Part shown: positions 18,401 through 27,043 of the stretch, in pieces
Layout of the letters: the number at the start of each line of letters is the position of its first letter
How positions within the stretch are numbered: position 1 is the stretch's first letter
Source of the DNA: CAIZGX01 sp044349305
Lineage (GTDB): Bacteria; Bacteroidota; Bacteroidia; Flavobacteriales_D; Sanyastnellaceae
DNA length: 63,019 bases
Assembly: GCA_044349305.1 (NCBI GenBank)
Contig: JBIKRF010000005.1
Span: 1-63,019 of the forward strand
Reading direction: 5' to 3'
Program-made: the position numbers and the translations under genes
The notes under the pieces: generated by a model
Database searches by the model: none
The model's input: only the letters and a program-made list of their open reading frames with translations
Told to the model about the DNA's origin: nothing

Positions 18401-18408
18401 TAACTTTG
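18401..18408 (+). promoter_or_regulatory. -7 box TAACTTTG five nt before the hydrolase start
   Basis: An exact TAnnTTTG match ends 5 nt before the ATG at 18414. Transcription would begin at about the start codon, giving a leaderless or nearly leaderless mRNA. No good -33 element is seen. Confidence 0.55.
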
Positions 18409-18413
18409 AGCGC

Positions 18414-19388
18414 ATGAAGAATTCTCTGCTATGGCTTGCAATAACTGCTCTTTTCGCTTCGTGTAATCTTTATTCGGTGCACGTGAAGATGCAGGCTAAA
18501 GTTTTTGAAAAGTCAGGAATGAATAAATACGAGAAGATTTCCGATCGTCCAGAGACGATGAGCGGAGAAACGTATATTGAATTCAAGACAATCTACATGA
18601 CCAATCCAGAGCGGTTTGATTCAAAAAAGAAAACACTTCTTCTCATTCACGGTTACCAAGGTGGCGCCATTGCGCAATGGAGCCCGAACGTTGAAGAACT
18701 TTCAAAATATTTTAACATTGTAGCTCCTGATTTGAACTGTCACGGAAGAACGTATTTCAGATCAGATTATAGCATTGAAATGCAAGTAGACTTGGTGAAT
18801 GAAATGCTTCAATTCAATAAAGAAAAATGGGCGAATGAAAATTTAATCGTCATTGGTAGTTCGTACGGAGGGCTTGTGGGTGCTCGTTTTGCGGAAAAGT
18901 ATCCCGAGAAAGTGAAGGCTTATGTGAGTTACGACGGACTAACCGGATGTTTCAACAAGGCATTTACTGATAGCGTTGCTGCATCTCTTGGTGCGAAAGA
19001 TGCTATTGATCTGTTAAACCCGACTACAGGACAACAAGTGAAAAAACTGGTGTCATTGGAGAAACCAATGCATATCCCAAGTTTCGTTTTTAATCAAGTA
19101 GCCGAGCAGCATTTCGCTATTGGACGGGCAAATAAAATAGCCTTACTCAATTATTTGAATGAACACGAAACAGAGTTGAATGCGCATCGATTTAAGTGGA
19201 GTGCGCCCGTTTATATTTTATGGGGAAGGAACGATAAAATTATTCCTTTCAAAACCGCTCTGTGTTTGAAGGAATATTATCAGATTCCGGATGATCGTTT
19301 TGTCGTGTATGAAAACACCGGCCATGTCATGAACATGCAGAACCCGAAAGCCTTTAATAAATGGGTCATTGAGACCTTTTCAAATTAG
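18414..19388 (+). CDS. Lipoprotein alpha/beta hydrolase
   Basis: The signal sequence ends in a lipobox (LFASC, Cys17), so the protein is expected to be membrane-anchored outside the cytoplasm. The body is an alpha/beta hydrolase: oxyanion-loop motif LLIHGYQGG, nucleophile elbow GSSYGG (Ser150), acid in WGRNDKIIP and catalytic His in NTGHVMNM. Length is 324 aa. The family includes esterases, lipases and peptidases, and the substrate cannot be read from sequence. It is divergent from DUF3098-uppP and followed closely by aspS, which has its own promoter inside this gene's 3' end. Confidence 0.88.
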   Translation: MKNSLLWLAITALFASCNLYSVHVKMQAKVFEKSGMNKYEKISDRPETMSGETYIEFKTIYMTNPERFDSKKKTLLLIHGYQGGAIAQWSPNVEELSKYFNIVAPDLNCHGRTYFRSDYSIEMQVDLVNEMLQFNKEKWANENLIVIGSSYGGLVGARFAEKYPEKVKAYVSYDGLTGCFNKAFTDSVAASLGAKDAIDLLNPTTGQQVKKLVSLEKPMHIPSFVFNQVAEQHFAIGRANKIALLNYLNEHETELNAHRFKWSAPVYILWGRNDKIIPFKTALCLKEYYQIPDDRFVVYENTGHVMNMQNPKAFNKWVIETFSN

Positions 19389-19396
19389 TATCTTTG
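19369..19396 (+). promoter_or_regulatory. aspS promoter overlapping the end of the hydrolase gene
   Basis: TTG (19369-19371), 17 nt, then TATCTTTG (19389-19396). The -7 box contains an in-frame TTG codon (19394) that could be mistaken for the aspS start. The ATG at 19412 is 15 nt downstream of the box. Confidence 0.7.
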
Positions 19397-19411
19397 CAAA
19401 AAATAAATGTT

Positions 19412-21166
19412 ATGTATCGTTCGGCAACCTGTGGTGAATTAAGAATTTCAGATGTAGGAAAGGAAGTTGTTTTGGCAGGTTGGGTTCAGCGTTCGCGCGA
19501 TTTAGGTGGAATGACATTCGTTGATTTGCGCGATCGTTACGGTCTTACGCAGTTGGCTTTCAACATGGATACCAATGCTGCTTTGTGTGAAGAAGCGCGC
19601 AAGTGGGGAAGAGAATTTGTTGTTCAGGTGGAAGGGAAAGTGGTTGAGCGTTATTCGAAAAATGCGAACATGTTTACGGGTGAAATTGAGATTGAAGCGA
19701 CTGGATGTAAAGTCTTGAATGCCTCGTTAACGCCGCCTTTCACCATTGAAGATGATAGTGACGGAGGAGATGATTTGCGTATGCAATGGCGTTTTCTCGA
19801 TTTGCGCAGAAACCCGTTGAAGCAGAATTTAATGCTTCGTCACAAGCTCGGAATTGAAACGCGTAAGTATTTAGATAGTCTTGAGTTTTTAGAAATTGAA
19901 ACGCCTTATTTAATTAAGTCTACCCCTGAAGGTGCGCGTGACTTCGTAGTTCCAAGCCGCATGAATCCGGGACAATTCTATGCTCTTCCTCAGTCGCCAC
20001 AGACCTTCAAGCAATTGTTAATGGTAAGTGGATACGACCGCTACTATCAGATTGTGCGCTGTTTCCGCGACGAAGATTTGCGCGCTGATCGTCAGCCAGA
20101 GTTTACGCAGATCGACTGTGAAATGGCCTTTGTTGAGCAGGAAGATATTTTGAATACGTTTGAAGGGTTGATTCGTCATTTGTTCAAAGCAGTTAAGAAT
20201 GTTGATATTCCAGAGGTTCCTCGCATGCTGTATTCAGAGGCTATGCGTTTGTATGGAAGTGATAAGCCTGATATTCGTTTCGGCATGACGTTCAAAGACC
20301 TTACGGATCTTGGACAAGGAAAGGGATTCGGGGTGTTCGATAGTGCGCAAGCCGTGCTTGCGATCAACGTCCCAGGTTGTGCGAGCTATACGCGTGCACA
20401 ATTGGATGAACTTACTGAATGGATGAAGCGTCCGCAAATCGGGGCAAAAGGATTGATTTACGTTCGTTGCAACGAAGATGGAAGCTTCAAATCTTCCGTA
20501 GATAAATTCTTCGACGGAGAGGCTTTAGCCGCATGGGGCGAGCGTTGCGAAACGAAGCCAGGTGATTTGATTCTAGTCCTTTCGGGTGATTTGAATACAA
20601 CACGCAAACAATTGAATGAACTTCGTTTGTTAGTGGGTGGAAGATTGGGATTGCGTAATCCGGAAGTATTTGCACCATTGTGGGTTATGGATTTCCCGTT
20701 GTTGGAATTCAACGAAGAGGAAGGAAGATATTTCGCGATGCACCATCCGTTTACTTCACCGAAGCCCGATCAAATTCATATGTTAGACACAAACCCTGGA
20801 GCAGTGAATGCGAATGCATACGATTTCGTGTTGAACGGGGTTGAAATTGGAGGAGGTTCTATTCGTATTCACGACAGAAATGTGCAAGCGCGCATGTTTG
20901 ACTTGCTCGGTTTCACAAAAGAAGAAGCGCAAGCGCAATTTGGATTCTTGTTGAATGCCTTTGAATACGGCGCTCCACCACATGGAGGATTGGCATTCGG
21001 ATTCGATCGTTTATGCTCGCTATTCGGCGGCAGTGAAGGGATTCGTGATTTTATCGCCTTCCCGAAAAACAACAGTGGACGCGACGTAATGATTGATGCG
21101 CCTTCTGAAATCAGCGATTTACAATTGAATGAACTTTCAATTGTTGTAAAAAAGTTGGAGAACTAA
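19412..21166 (+). CDS. aspS: Aspartyl-tRNA synthetase
   Basis: Charges tRNA(Asp) with aspartate. A class II enzyme of 584 aa with an N-terminal OB anticodon-binding domain (TCGELRISDVG ... LAGWVQRSRDLGG), motif 2 (CFRDEDLRADRQPEFTQID), a bacterial GAD insertion domain and motif 3 (GGLAFGFDRLCSLFGG), all intact. ATG 19412 is selected because the upstream TTG (19394) falls within the -7 box. It ends 50 bp before rpmH. Discriminating versus non-discriminating specificity was not judged. Confidence 0.97.
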   Translation: MYRSATCGELRISDVGKEVVLAGWVQRSRDLGGMTFVDLRDRYGLTQLAFNMDTNAALCEEARKWGREFVVQVEGKVVERYSKNANMFTGEIEIEATGCKVLNASLTPPFTIEDDSDGGDDLRMQWRFLDLRRNPLKQNLMLRHKLGIETRKYLDSLEFLEIETPYLIKSTPEGARDFVVPSRMNPGQFYALPQSPQTFKQLLMVSGYDRYYQIVRCFRDEDLRADRQPEFTQIDCEMAFVEQEDILNTFEGLIRHLFKAVKNVDIPEVPRMLYSEAMRLYGSDKPDIRFGMTFKDLTDLGQGKGFGVFDSAQAVLAINVPGCASYTRAQLDELTEWMKRPQIGAKGLIYVRCNEDGSFKSSVDKFFDGEALAAWGERCETKPGDLILVLSGDLNTTRKQLNELRLLVGGRLGLRNPEVFAPLWVMDFPLLEFNEEEGRYFAMHHPFTSPKPDQIHMLDTNPGAVNANAYDFVLNGVEIGGGSIRIHDRNVQARMFDLLGFTKEEAQAQFGFLLNAFEYGAPPHGGLAFGFDRLCSLFGGSEGIRDFIAFPKNNSGRDVMIDAPSEISDLQLNELSIVVKKLEN

Positions 21167-21184
21167 AAATTATTTGTATATTTG
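21155..21184 (+). promoter_or_regulatory. rpmH promoter
   Basis: TTG (21155-21157), 19 nt, TATATTTG (21177-21184): an exact -7 box with good spacing. The rpmH ATG is 32 nt downstream. Confidence 0.75.
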
Positions 21185-21216
21185 CCGTCCCGTTGGAAAT
21201 TTAACAACAAGAAATT

Positions 21217-21387
21217 ATGAAACGTACTTATCAACCATCGAATACAAAGCGCAGAAACAAACACGGTTTCCGCAAGAGAATGTCTACTGCAAAGGGCCGT
21301 TTGGTTCTTTCATCACGTAGAAGAAAAGGACGTAAGAAATTGACAGTTTCTGACGAACGTCGTCACAAAGGAATCGTTCGCTTATAA
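21217..21387 (+). CDS. rpmH: 50S ribosomal protein L34
   Basis: A 56-aa basic protein beginning MKRTYQPSNTKRRNKHGFRK and continuing with MSTAKGRLVLSSRRRKGRKK. This is the full L34 signature; the C-terminal tail (LTVSDERRHKGIVRL) is the extension seen in Bacteroidota versions. It is a structural component of the large ribosomal subunit. It stands alone, not beside rnpA/dnaA, with its own promoter and a strong terminator. Confidence 0.97.
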   Translation: MKRTYQPSNTKRRNKHGFRKRMSTAKGRLVLSSRRRKGRKKLTVSDERRHKGIVRL

Positions 21388-21401
21388 TAGCGTTCACCAT
21401 A

Positions 21402-21428
21402 TTGAACAACCGCTCAAATGTATTTTTG
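21402..21428 (+). promoter_or_regulatory. Candidate pfkB-gene promoter embedded in the rpmH terminator
   Basis: TTG (21402-21404), 16 nt, TATTTTTG (21421-21428). The -7 match lies in the loop and descending stem of the rpmH terminator hairpin. Only 18 nt separate the end of the T tract from the kinase ATG at 21461, too little for a separate promoter. The T-rich context makes a chance match possible. Confidence 0.45.
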
Positions 21429-21442
21429 GGCGGTTTTTTTTT
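21408..21442 (+). terminator. rpmH rho-independent terminator
   Basis: The stem AACCGCTCAAA / TTTGGGCGGTT is 11 bp with one G-T pair, has a six-base loop, and is followed by about nine T residues. Confidence 0.92.
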
Positions 21443-21460
21443 GAAATAAAAAATTGAATT

Positions 21461-22369
21461 ATGAAGTTAATTACTGTTGGAACTGTAGCCTTTGATAGCA
21501 TTGCTACTCCGTTTGAATCTCGCGAAAAAGTTATTGGTGGCGCTGCTACGTACATATCTATGGCCGCGGCTTATTTGAATGGCGATTGCGGTGTTGTGAG
21601 TGTAGTTGGAGATGATTTTCCAGAGGCATTCATGAATGAATTGAAATCGAGAGGCGTTGATTTGGCAGGACTTCAAATTAAAGAGGGAGAGAAATCGTTT
21701 CATTGGTCTGGCAAGTACCACTTGGACATGAACTCACGCGATACATTGGCTACAGACTTAAATGTGTTGGCGACGTTCGAACCGAACCTTCCAGAGAACT
21801 ACAGAGATGCGGAATACGTGATGTTAGGGAATTTGGTTCCTGCGGTGCAAATTGCAGTATTGAACCAAATGAATAAGCGTCCGAAATTGGTGGTGTTAGA
21901 CACGATGAATTTTTGGATGGACGTTGCGCGTGAAGATTTAGATAAAGTATTCGGAATGGTTGACGTGGTTACGATCAACGACGAAGAGGCTCGTCAATAC
22001 ACCGGAGAGCGTTCTTTGAAGAAGGCTGCTGCAAAAATTTTAACCTTAGGACCGAAGGCGTTGATTATTAAGAAAGGTGAGCACGGAGCTTTGTTATTCA
22101 GTCAAGACGAAGTGTTTTTTGCTCCAGCCATGTTGTTAGACGACGTTGTAGATCCAACCGGAGCGGGCGATTCGTTTGCAGGTGGATTCATTGGGTATTT
22201 GGCCAAGATGAATGACACCAGCTTCACAGCTATGAAGAAGGCAATTGTTACCGGATCAGCAATGGCATCTTTTACATGCGAGGATTTTGGTCCTGACGCA
22301 TTGCTGAAAGTGACTGAAGAAAAATTGAATGCGCGTGTAAAAGTCTTTGGAGAAATGGTTCGCGTTTAA
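21461..22369 (+). CDS. PfkB-family sugar kinase
   Basis: A 302-aa ribokinase/PfkB-fold kinase. The N-terminal glycine-rich signature is GGAATYISMAAAYL ... VVGDDFP, and the C-terminal signature DPTGAGDSFAGGFIGYLA carries the catalytic Asp and anion hole. Members phosphorylate sugars, nucleosides or other small alcohols; the substrate here is not evident. It lies directly behind the rpmH terminator and is convergent with the LytM-like gene, sharing a TTAA stop overlap. Confidence 0.9.
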   Translation: MKLITVGTVAFDSIATPFESREKVIGGAATYISMAAAYLNGDCGVVSVVGDDFPEAFMNELKSRGVDLAGLQIKEGEKSFHWSGKYHLDMNSRDTLATDLNVLATFEPNLPENYRDAEYVMLGNLVPAVQIAVLNQMNKRPKLVVLDTMNFWMDVAREDLDKVFGMVDVVTINDEEARQYTGERSLKKAAAKILTLGPKALIIKKGEHGALLFSQDEVFFAPAMLLDDVVDPTGAGDSFAGGFIGYLAKMNDTSFTAMKKAIVTGSAMASFTCEDFGPDALLKVTEEKLNARVKVFGEMVRV

Positions 22370-23220
22370 TACGCGTAGTAGGTCTTCGGGTCAACAGGAA
22401 CACTGTTTTTCCAAATTTCAAAATAGAATTGACCTTGACCGTTGGTGTTTTCGCTTACCCAACCAATTCCTTCACCAGCCTTCACCGACTGCCCATTTTG
22501 CTTTAGCAAAACAGCTAAATTTTTATAGGCCGAAACCATGTTGTTGGGGTGCTGAATGAGCACGGTATTTCCATCGCTCACAGTGTAACTTGAAGAGATG
22601 ATTGTTCCATCTAGAACCGATTTCACGGCTTCATTTTTTACCGAGGTCCAATACACACCTTTCTTTCCGAATTGGGGTTCAAAATTGGAACTAATAATTC
22701 CCGCAACAGGTGGAAAAAGCAGATAACCTGCTTCCGGAATTTTTCCTGCTTGGGTTACAAAGACAGTACTCGCATGATCTAGCTCTTCGCGAACAGCCTG
22801 GTCGACATCGCTTATGGTGTAGGTTAAGTCGACAGACTGTGAGCCCTTAGGAACACTATCTGGTATACTGGAAACCGGTTTTCCTCCCGATAGGATTATT
22901 TTCAAATCGGTGAAATAATGTTCTTGACTTTTCAATACAGAATTTAACGAGTCGGCCATTAAACGAGCTTTTCGCGCATCTGCTCGTGATTCATATGAAG
23001 AGAAGTCAGGAATTAAAACAGTTCTAAGTGGTGTAAAAGCGATGAGCGAATAGAACAACAATGAAAAAACGACCAAGAACCCGCCAATCATTACAATAAC
23101 GTTCATGGGAGTGAGGCTGTATGAAAAACGTTCTTCGAAAGAATTTTCATTCAAAACAATAAGGCGGAAGGGTTTCTTCAGCTTTTTGAGAATTTTCTTT
23201 CTTTTCTTTTTCCTTTCCAT
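22366..23220 (-). CDS. LytM/M23-fold envelope protein lacking zinc ligands
   Basis: About 284 aa from ATG 23220 (ATG 23268 is also in frame). Order: a very basic cytoplasmic tail (MERKKKRKKILKKLKKPF), one membrane helix, a linker, and a C-terminal LytM (M23) domain. In active M23 enzymes the zinc is held by HxxxD and HxH. Here the matching segments read GVYWTSVKN and GQFYFEIW, so the expected histidines and aspartate are replaced. The domain is therefore probably non-catalytic, like the EnvC/NlpD-type activators of amidases. It sits back-to-back with sprE, suggesting a link between cell-wall remodelling and T9SS assembly. Function is inferred. Confidence 0.85.
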   Translation of the reverse strand: MERKKKRKKILKKLKKPFRLIVLNENSFEERFSYSLTPMNVIVMIGGFLVVFSLLFYSLIAFTPLRTVLIPDFSSYESRADARKARLMADSLNSVLKSQEHYFTDLKIILSGGKPVSSIPDSVPKGSQSVDLTYTISDVDQAVREELDHASTVFVTQAGKIPEAGYLLFPPVAGIISSNFEPQFGKKGVYWTSVKNEAVKSVLDGTIISSSYTVSDGNTVLIQHPNNMVSAYKNLAVLLKQNGQSVKAGEGIGWVSENTNGQGQFYFEIWKNSVPVDPKTYYAY

Positions 23221-23299
23221 CGCGGGCATAAAAGTAAGAAGAATGGATGAATGTAAAGGGAAATGCAATAAATTCGCTTTCTGTCGTTAGAAAATCCGC

Positions 23300-25978
23300 A
23301 TGGAAAAAAACCTTCATTCCAACAACAATGAAATTACACCTCAAAAGGGGGGTGATTCGCGATTGGCCATTGTGTTCATGGGGGTGTTGGTATTAAGTCT
23401 ATTTTTTGCCAGTTGTTCAACGAAACGCGACGGTGTTGCTTACCGCATGTTTCACAACACCTTAGGACATTACAATGGGTATTTCAATGCGAATGAGTTG
23501 GTGAAAAAGTCTCAGACGACATTGGCAAATGGAAGAAAAGACGATTACGATGAAGTAATTCCCCTTTACGATTACGGAACACTTGAGCAGAGGACGGAAT
23601 TGAAACCTGATCTGGATATGGCCATTAAAAAATGTGGTAAAGTGGTAAAGCGTCATACCCTTGTTCCGGAATCGAAGAAGGATATGAAAAAGCCTGAATT
23701 CAACAAATGGATGGATGATAACTACCATGTTATTGGTCAAGCGAATTTGTACAAAGGCGATTACTTCAAAGCGCAGGAAACCTTTAATTTCATTTCAAAT
23801 AAATACTCTTCAGAGGCAGTTCAATTACGTGCCTATATATGGTCTGCTCGCTCTTATTTTTTAGAGGGAGATTTTTCAAAGGCAAAACAATTGTTGCAAA
23901 AGGCAGATGGTTACGAAGACCTGCCGAAAAACATTGCTCGTGAGTTGAATATTGTGAAAGCGGAGTTCTACTTATCTCAAGGCGAATACGGAGAGGCAAT
24001 TGCTCCATTGGAAAAAGCCCTGTCCCTCATAAGCAAGAAATCAGATAAAATTATTCCGCAGTTTATTTTAGGCCAACTTTATGACCGTCAGGAGAAATCA
24101 GGTGATGCGAAGGTTGCGTTTCAGAAAGTTATAAAATTAAAGCCGCCTTACGAATTGGAGTTTCAATCTAAACTTCAGATGTTGCTTACGGATACTAAAA
24201 TTTCCAGAAAATTTGAAGATGCGCAAAAGGCGTTGCTTGTAATGCTCGAGGACATTAAGAATGAATCATACAAGGATGTAATTTACTTCGCGCTGGGTAC
24301 GGTGACGTTAGAGTTAGAAAAGCGAAAGGAAGCGGTTGGTTATTTCGAACAAGCGTTGAAATTCAACAAGAACAATAAAAACAAGAGATTGAAGATTTTT
24401 ATTACCCTTGGCGATTTATACTTTGCCCAGAAGCAATATCCTCAAGCTCAAGTGAATTACGATAGTGCGTATCATAATCTTTCTGCTAACCATTCTCGTT
24501 ACAAAGAAATTAAGGCAAGAGCGCTCAGTTTAAATGAGTTAGTAGGATACTTGAATACCATTTCAGAATCGGACAGTTTAATTTCCCTGTGTGAAAAGCC
24601 TGCTTCTGAAATAGAAAAAGCTTTAACAGCTGTCCGAGAGCAGATGGTCTCGGAGATGGCGGAAAAGAAACGCAAGGAAGAAGAAGAGCGATTAGCGGCT
24701 CTGAAAGGAGAAGAAATTAATGGCACTTTTTGGATTTACAATCAAAGTTTACTCAAGCGGGGAAAGGGTATTTTTGACGATACTTGGTCTGGCCGTCCGT
24801 TGAAGGATAATTGGAGAAACCAGAGTTTGGTGGCGATGATGATTGGTGAAAAGGATGAAAGTATTGTCGAAGCGAGCTTGGAAGATAGTTCAGGGGTAGA
24901 AGACCCTAAATACAAAGTACCTTCCATAGAAGAGTTACGTTCCAAGTTGCCTTGTGGAGATAGTAAAGCGATTGCCGACATGAAAACCGATATGGCCGAG
25001 GCATATTATTTCTGTGGATTGGTATACAAAGAGAAGTTAGAGGATATGGACAATGCAATTTCGTCATGGGAAGACATGATAGCGAAATGCGAAGAAGGTG
25101 GATTTCATCCGGTAGCTTATTATCAGTTGTTTCGAGGTTGGCTGACCAAAGAAAAGGAAGAGGGATATACTCAAAATCCTTTTTGCTCGACATGCAGTTC
25201 TGTATTTTGGGGAAATCAAATTAAGTCGAAATACCCGAATTCAGATTGGGCCTTGTTGGTAGACAATCCAAATTATTTGAACGCAGAACAAATGCGCAAG
25301 GAGCAGGAGGAAAAGAATTACACCATTGCCTACAATCAATACGTAACAAACCATTCATACGATGCGATTACCACTTGTACCAAAGCTATTGCCGATCGCC
25401 CGAACAACCATTTGATTTGTCAGTACCACATGCTTAAGGCCACATGCCTAGGGAAAACAGAAGTGGCGTTTGGAGTTAAAGAGAATTGCGAAGCTGAATT
25501 GAAGGCGGTTATATCGGGTTGCCCGAATACTGAAATGGCAACCCAGGCAGCTGAAATGTTGAAACAGTTTACCGTAGGTGTTGCTCCAAAAACCACGACA
25601 ACTGCCCCAGTTTCGAATTACATTAAACTCGACGAGTCTGAGCATTATGTGATTATTGTAAACAGCTCGAAAAAAACGAATCTTAATCCGGTTAAAGCCA
25701 AGATTTCTGACTTTACGAAAACCTATTTTTCGGGTTTTGATTATAAGGTAAGTACAACCATGTTTTCAGATGAAGCGACTTTCGTTTTGATTAAGTCATT
25801 TGCAAATTTGAAAGATGCCAAAGATTATTTTACTACTTTTGTTGGTGATAATGATTTGATTAATGAATTGGACTTGGGTAAAGCCGACAAGTTCATAATC
25901 ACTAAACAAAATTATTTAGAGTTATTTCGCTCGAAGGACTACAAAGGTTACTTAGAGTTTTTTACCAAAAACTATTGA
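23300..25978 (+). CDS. sprE: T9SS/gliding lipoprotein SprE (PorW), TPR protein
   Basis: 892 aa. The N-terminus has a membrane segment ending in a lipobox (LFFASC, Cys39), then a conserved region (RMFHNTLGHYNGYFNANELV) characteristic of SprE/PorW, then tandem TPR-like helices (about residues 130-470) and a long C-terminal region. SprE is needed for type IX secretion and gliding in Flavobacterium; its Porphyromonas counterpart is PorW. It would serve export of the sorting-domain proteins in this window. The downstream bactofilin gene starts 3 nt after its stop, so the two are cotranscribed. The upstream gap to the divergent LytM gene is 79 bp and contains TAAATTCG (23269), a weak -7 candidate. 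Confidence 0.9.
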   Translation: MEKNLHSNNNEITPQKGGDSRLAIVFMGVLVLSLFFASCSTKRDGVAYRMFHNTLGHYNGYFNANELVKKSQTTLANGRKDDYDEVIPLYDYGTLEQRTELKPDLDMAIKKCGKVVKRHTLVPESKKDMKKPEFNKWMDDNYHVIGQANLYKGDYFKAQETFNFISNKYSSEAVQLRAYIWSARSYFLEGDFSKAKQLLQKADGYEDLPKNIARELNIVKAEFYLSQGEYGEAIAPLEKALSLISKKSDKIIPQFILGQLYDRQEKSGDAKVAFQKVIKLKPPYELEFQSKLQMLLTDTKISRKFEDAQKALLVMLEDIKNESYKDVIYFALGTVTLELEKRKEAVGYFEQALKFNKNNKNKRLKIFITLGDLYFAQKQYPQAQVNYDSAYHNLSANHSRYKEIKARALSLNELVGYLNTISESDSLISLCEKPASEIEKALTAVREQMVSEMAEKKRKEEEERLAALKGEEINGTFWIYNQSLLKRGKGIFDDTWSGRPLKDNWRNQSLVAMMIGEKDESIVEASLEDSSGVEDPKYKVPSIEELRSKLPCGDSKAIADMKTDMAEAYYFCGLVYKEKLEDMDNAISSWEDMIAKCEEGGFHPVAYYQLFRGWLTKEKEEGYTQNPFCSTCSSVFWGNQIKSKYPNSDWALLVDNPNYLNAEQMRKEQEEKNYTIAYNQYVTNHSYDAITTCTKAIADRPNNHLICQYHMLKATCLGKTEVAFGVKENCEAELKAVISGCPNTEMATQAAEMLKQFTVGVAPKTTTTAPVSNYIKLDESEHYVIIVNSSKKTNLNPVKAKISDFTKTYFSGFDYKVSTTMFSDEATFVLIKSFANLKDAKDYFTTFVGDNDLINELDLGKADKFIITKQNYLELFRSKDYKGYLEFFTKNY

Positions 25979-25981
25979 ACT

Positions 25982-26416
25982 ATGTTATCAAAAGGAAACA
26001 CAACTGCAAGACCTTCAGAATCATCTTCTGAAAATGCAATCAACAGAATTGTTGAAGGAACAGTAATAGAAGGAGAAATCCGTTGCGAAAGTAACATCCG
26101 CATCGATGGTGTTTTTACCGGAAATATTGGAACCAAGGGTAGATTAGTGATTGGTCCTACCGGGAAAATTGATGGAAATGTAATTTGCCAAAACGCAGAA
26201 ATCGAAGGGTTTGTAAAAGGAAAATTAAATGTTCAACAATTACTTTCGTTGAAGAGCACTGCACGTGTTGAAGGTGATATTTTCACTGATAAACTTGCGA
26301 TTGAACCAGGAGCTGCATTTTCGGGTGCTTGTTCAATGGGGCAAAAACCAAAAGATGCGCCTAAGCCAGGAACTCCGGGTGCTCCAGCAGCTCCATCACC
26401 TTCGAACTCAAAATAA
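25982..26416 (+). CDS. Bactofilin (polymer-forming cytoskeletal protein)
   Basis: A 144-aa protein with the bactofilin beta-helical core: NRIVEGTVIEGEIRCESNIR, IDGVFTGNIGTKGRLVIGPTG and EGDIFTDKLAIEPGA, flanked by short disordered ends (a Pro/Ala-rich C-terminus). Bactofilins form membrane-associated filaments that place wall enzymes and envelope machinery. Its position between sprE and the ATP synthase genes, 3 nt after sprE, is notable. The stop overlaps the probable start of the AtpZ-like gene. Confidence 0.93.
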   Translation: MLSKGNTTARPSESSSENAINRIVEGTVIEGEIRCESNIRIDGVFTGNIGTKGRLVIGPTGKIDGNVICQNAEIEGFVKGKLNVQQLLSLKSTARVEGDIFTDKLAIEPGAAFSGACSMGQKPKDAPKPGTPGAPAAPSPSNSK

Positions 26417-26613
26417 TTCGTATTAATCCATCTATTTTAAAATACTCTTCTCTAGCTACTCAAATGGCCTTAACCATTGGTTTGGGAGTGTGGGGAGGGC
26501 GAAAATTAGATGCGTATTTTCAAAATGAAAAGCCAATGCTAACATTGGTTTTTTCTGTTTTAGGACTGGTGGTTTCACTGATTGTAGTTATTCGAAGCGT
26601 GTCAAAAAAATGA
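26416..26613 (+). CDS. AtpZ-like ATP synthase accessory membrane protein, apparently with a non-ATG start
   Basis: A short frame ending TGA at 26611 encodes a two-helix membrane protein: LKYSSLATQMALTIGLGVWG, GRKLDAYFQ, then LTLVFSVLGLVVSLIVVIRS. This is the pattern of AtpZ/AtpI small proteins that precede F-ATPase genes. The only in-frame ATG (26464) would delete the conserved YSSLATQ and leave 49 aa. Upstream to the frame's stop at 26362 there is no ATG, GTG or TTG; ATT at 26416 (overlapping the bactofilin stop) or ATA at 26413 are the only sensible starts. The start is uncertain, the gene itself likely. It overlaps the next gene's ATG by 4 nt. Confidence 0.65.
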   Translation: MRINPSILKYSSLATQMALTIGLGVWGGRKLDAYFQNEKPMLTLVFSVLGLVVSLIVVIRSVSKK

Positions 26614-26963
26614 ATCGATTTATTTTCCCCAATGTAATTTTCGCTCTGCTGTGCATGAGTGTTATTTATTTTTCAAGTTTGAAATGGACCATTCCATTAA
26701 CATTTATGGTTGTTCCAGTTGTTTTTGCTGTGTTGAACGTAATTATGTTTAGATGGGTGAAAGCAGCAGTTGAAAAATCGCCCATGAGATTTGTCAATGC
26801 ATTTATGGCAACCGTTACTGTGAAACTGCTATTTACTGCTGCTGTTGTAGCTGTGCTAATTGTCTTATATCCCGCGTCGAAAGCGCCATTGGCATTGGGT
26901 ACTTTCTTTATATACATTGGCGTTACCGTGATACTTTCAAGGGCGCTTCTCAAGATTAAGTAA
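26610..26963 (+). CDS. AtpI-like four-helix membrane protein
   Basis: 117 aa with four predicted membrane helices and little else; the ATG overlaps the stop of the AtpZ-like gene (ATGA). Size, topology and position immediately before atpB are those of ATP synthase I-chain proteins, which assist c-ring or stator assembly. Sequence similarity is not obvious by eye, so the assignment rests on context. Confidence 0.7.
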   Translation: MNRFIFPNVIFALLCMSVIYFSSLKWTIPLTFMVVPVVFAVLNVIMFRWVKAAVEKSPMRFVNAFMATVTVKLLFTAAVVAVLIVLYPASKAPLALGTFFIYIGVTVILSRALLKIK

Positions 26964-27013
26964 GTATTCGAAAAGTTTTTGTAGAAAAAATTTCGTACGT
27001 GCCTAGTGTTGAT

Positions 27014-27021
27014 TACTTTTG
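27014..27021 (+). promoter_or_regulatory. -7 box of the ATP synthase operon (TACTTTTG)
   Basis: An exact TAnnTTTG match 22 nt before the atpB ATG, in the 80-bp gap after the AtpI-like gene. It gives the atpB-G genes their own promoter, and it lies inside the open frame that extends upstream to 26999. No clear -33 element. Confidence 0.6.
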
Positions 27022-27043
27022 CACCGCCAAAAACGGGTATGTG

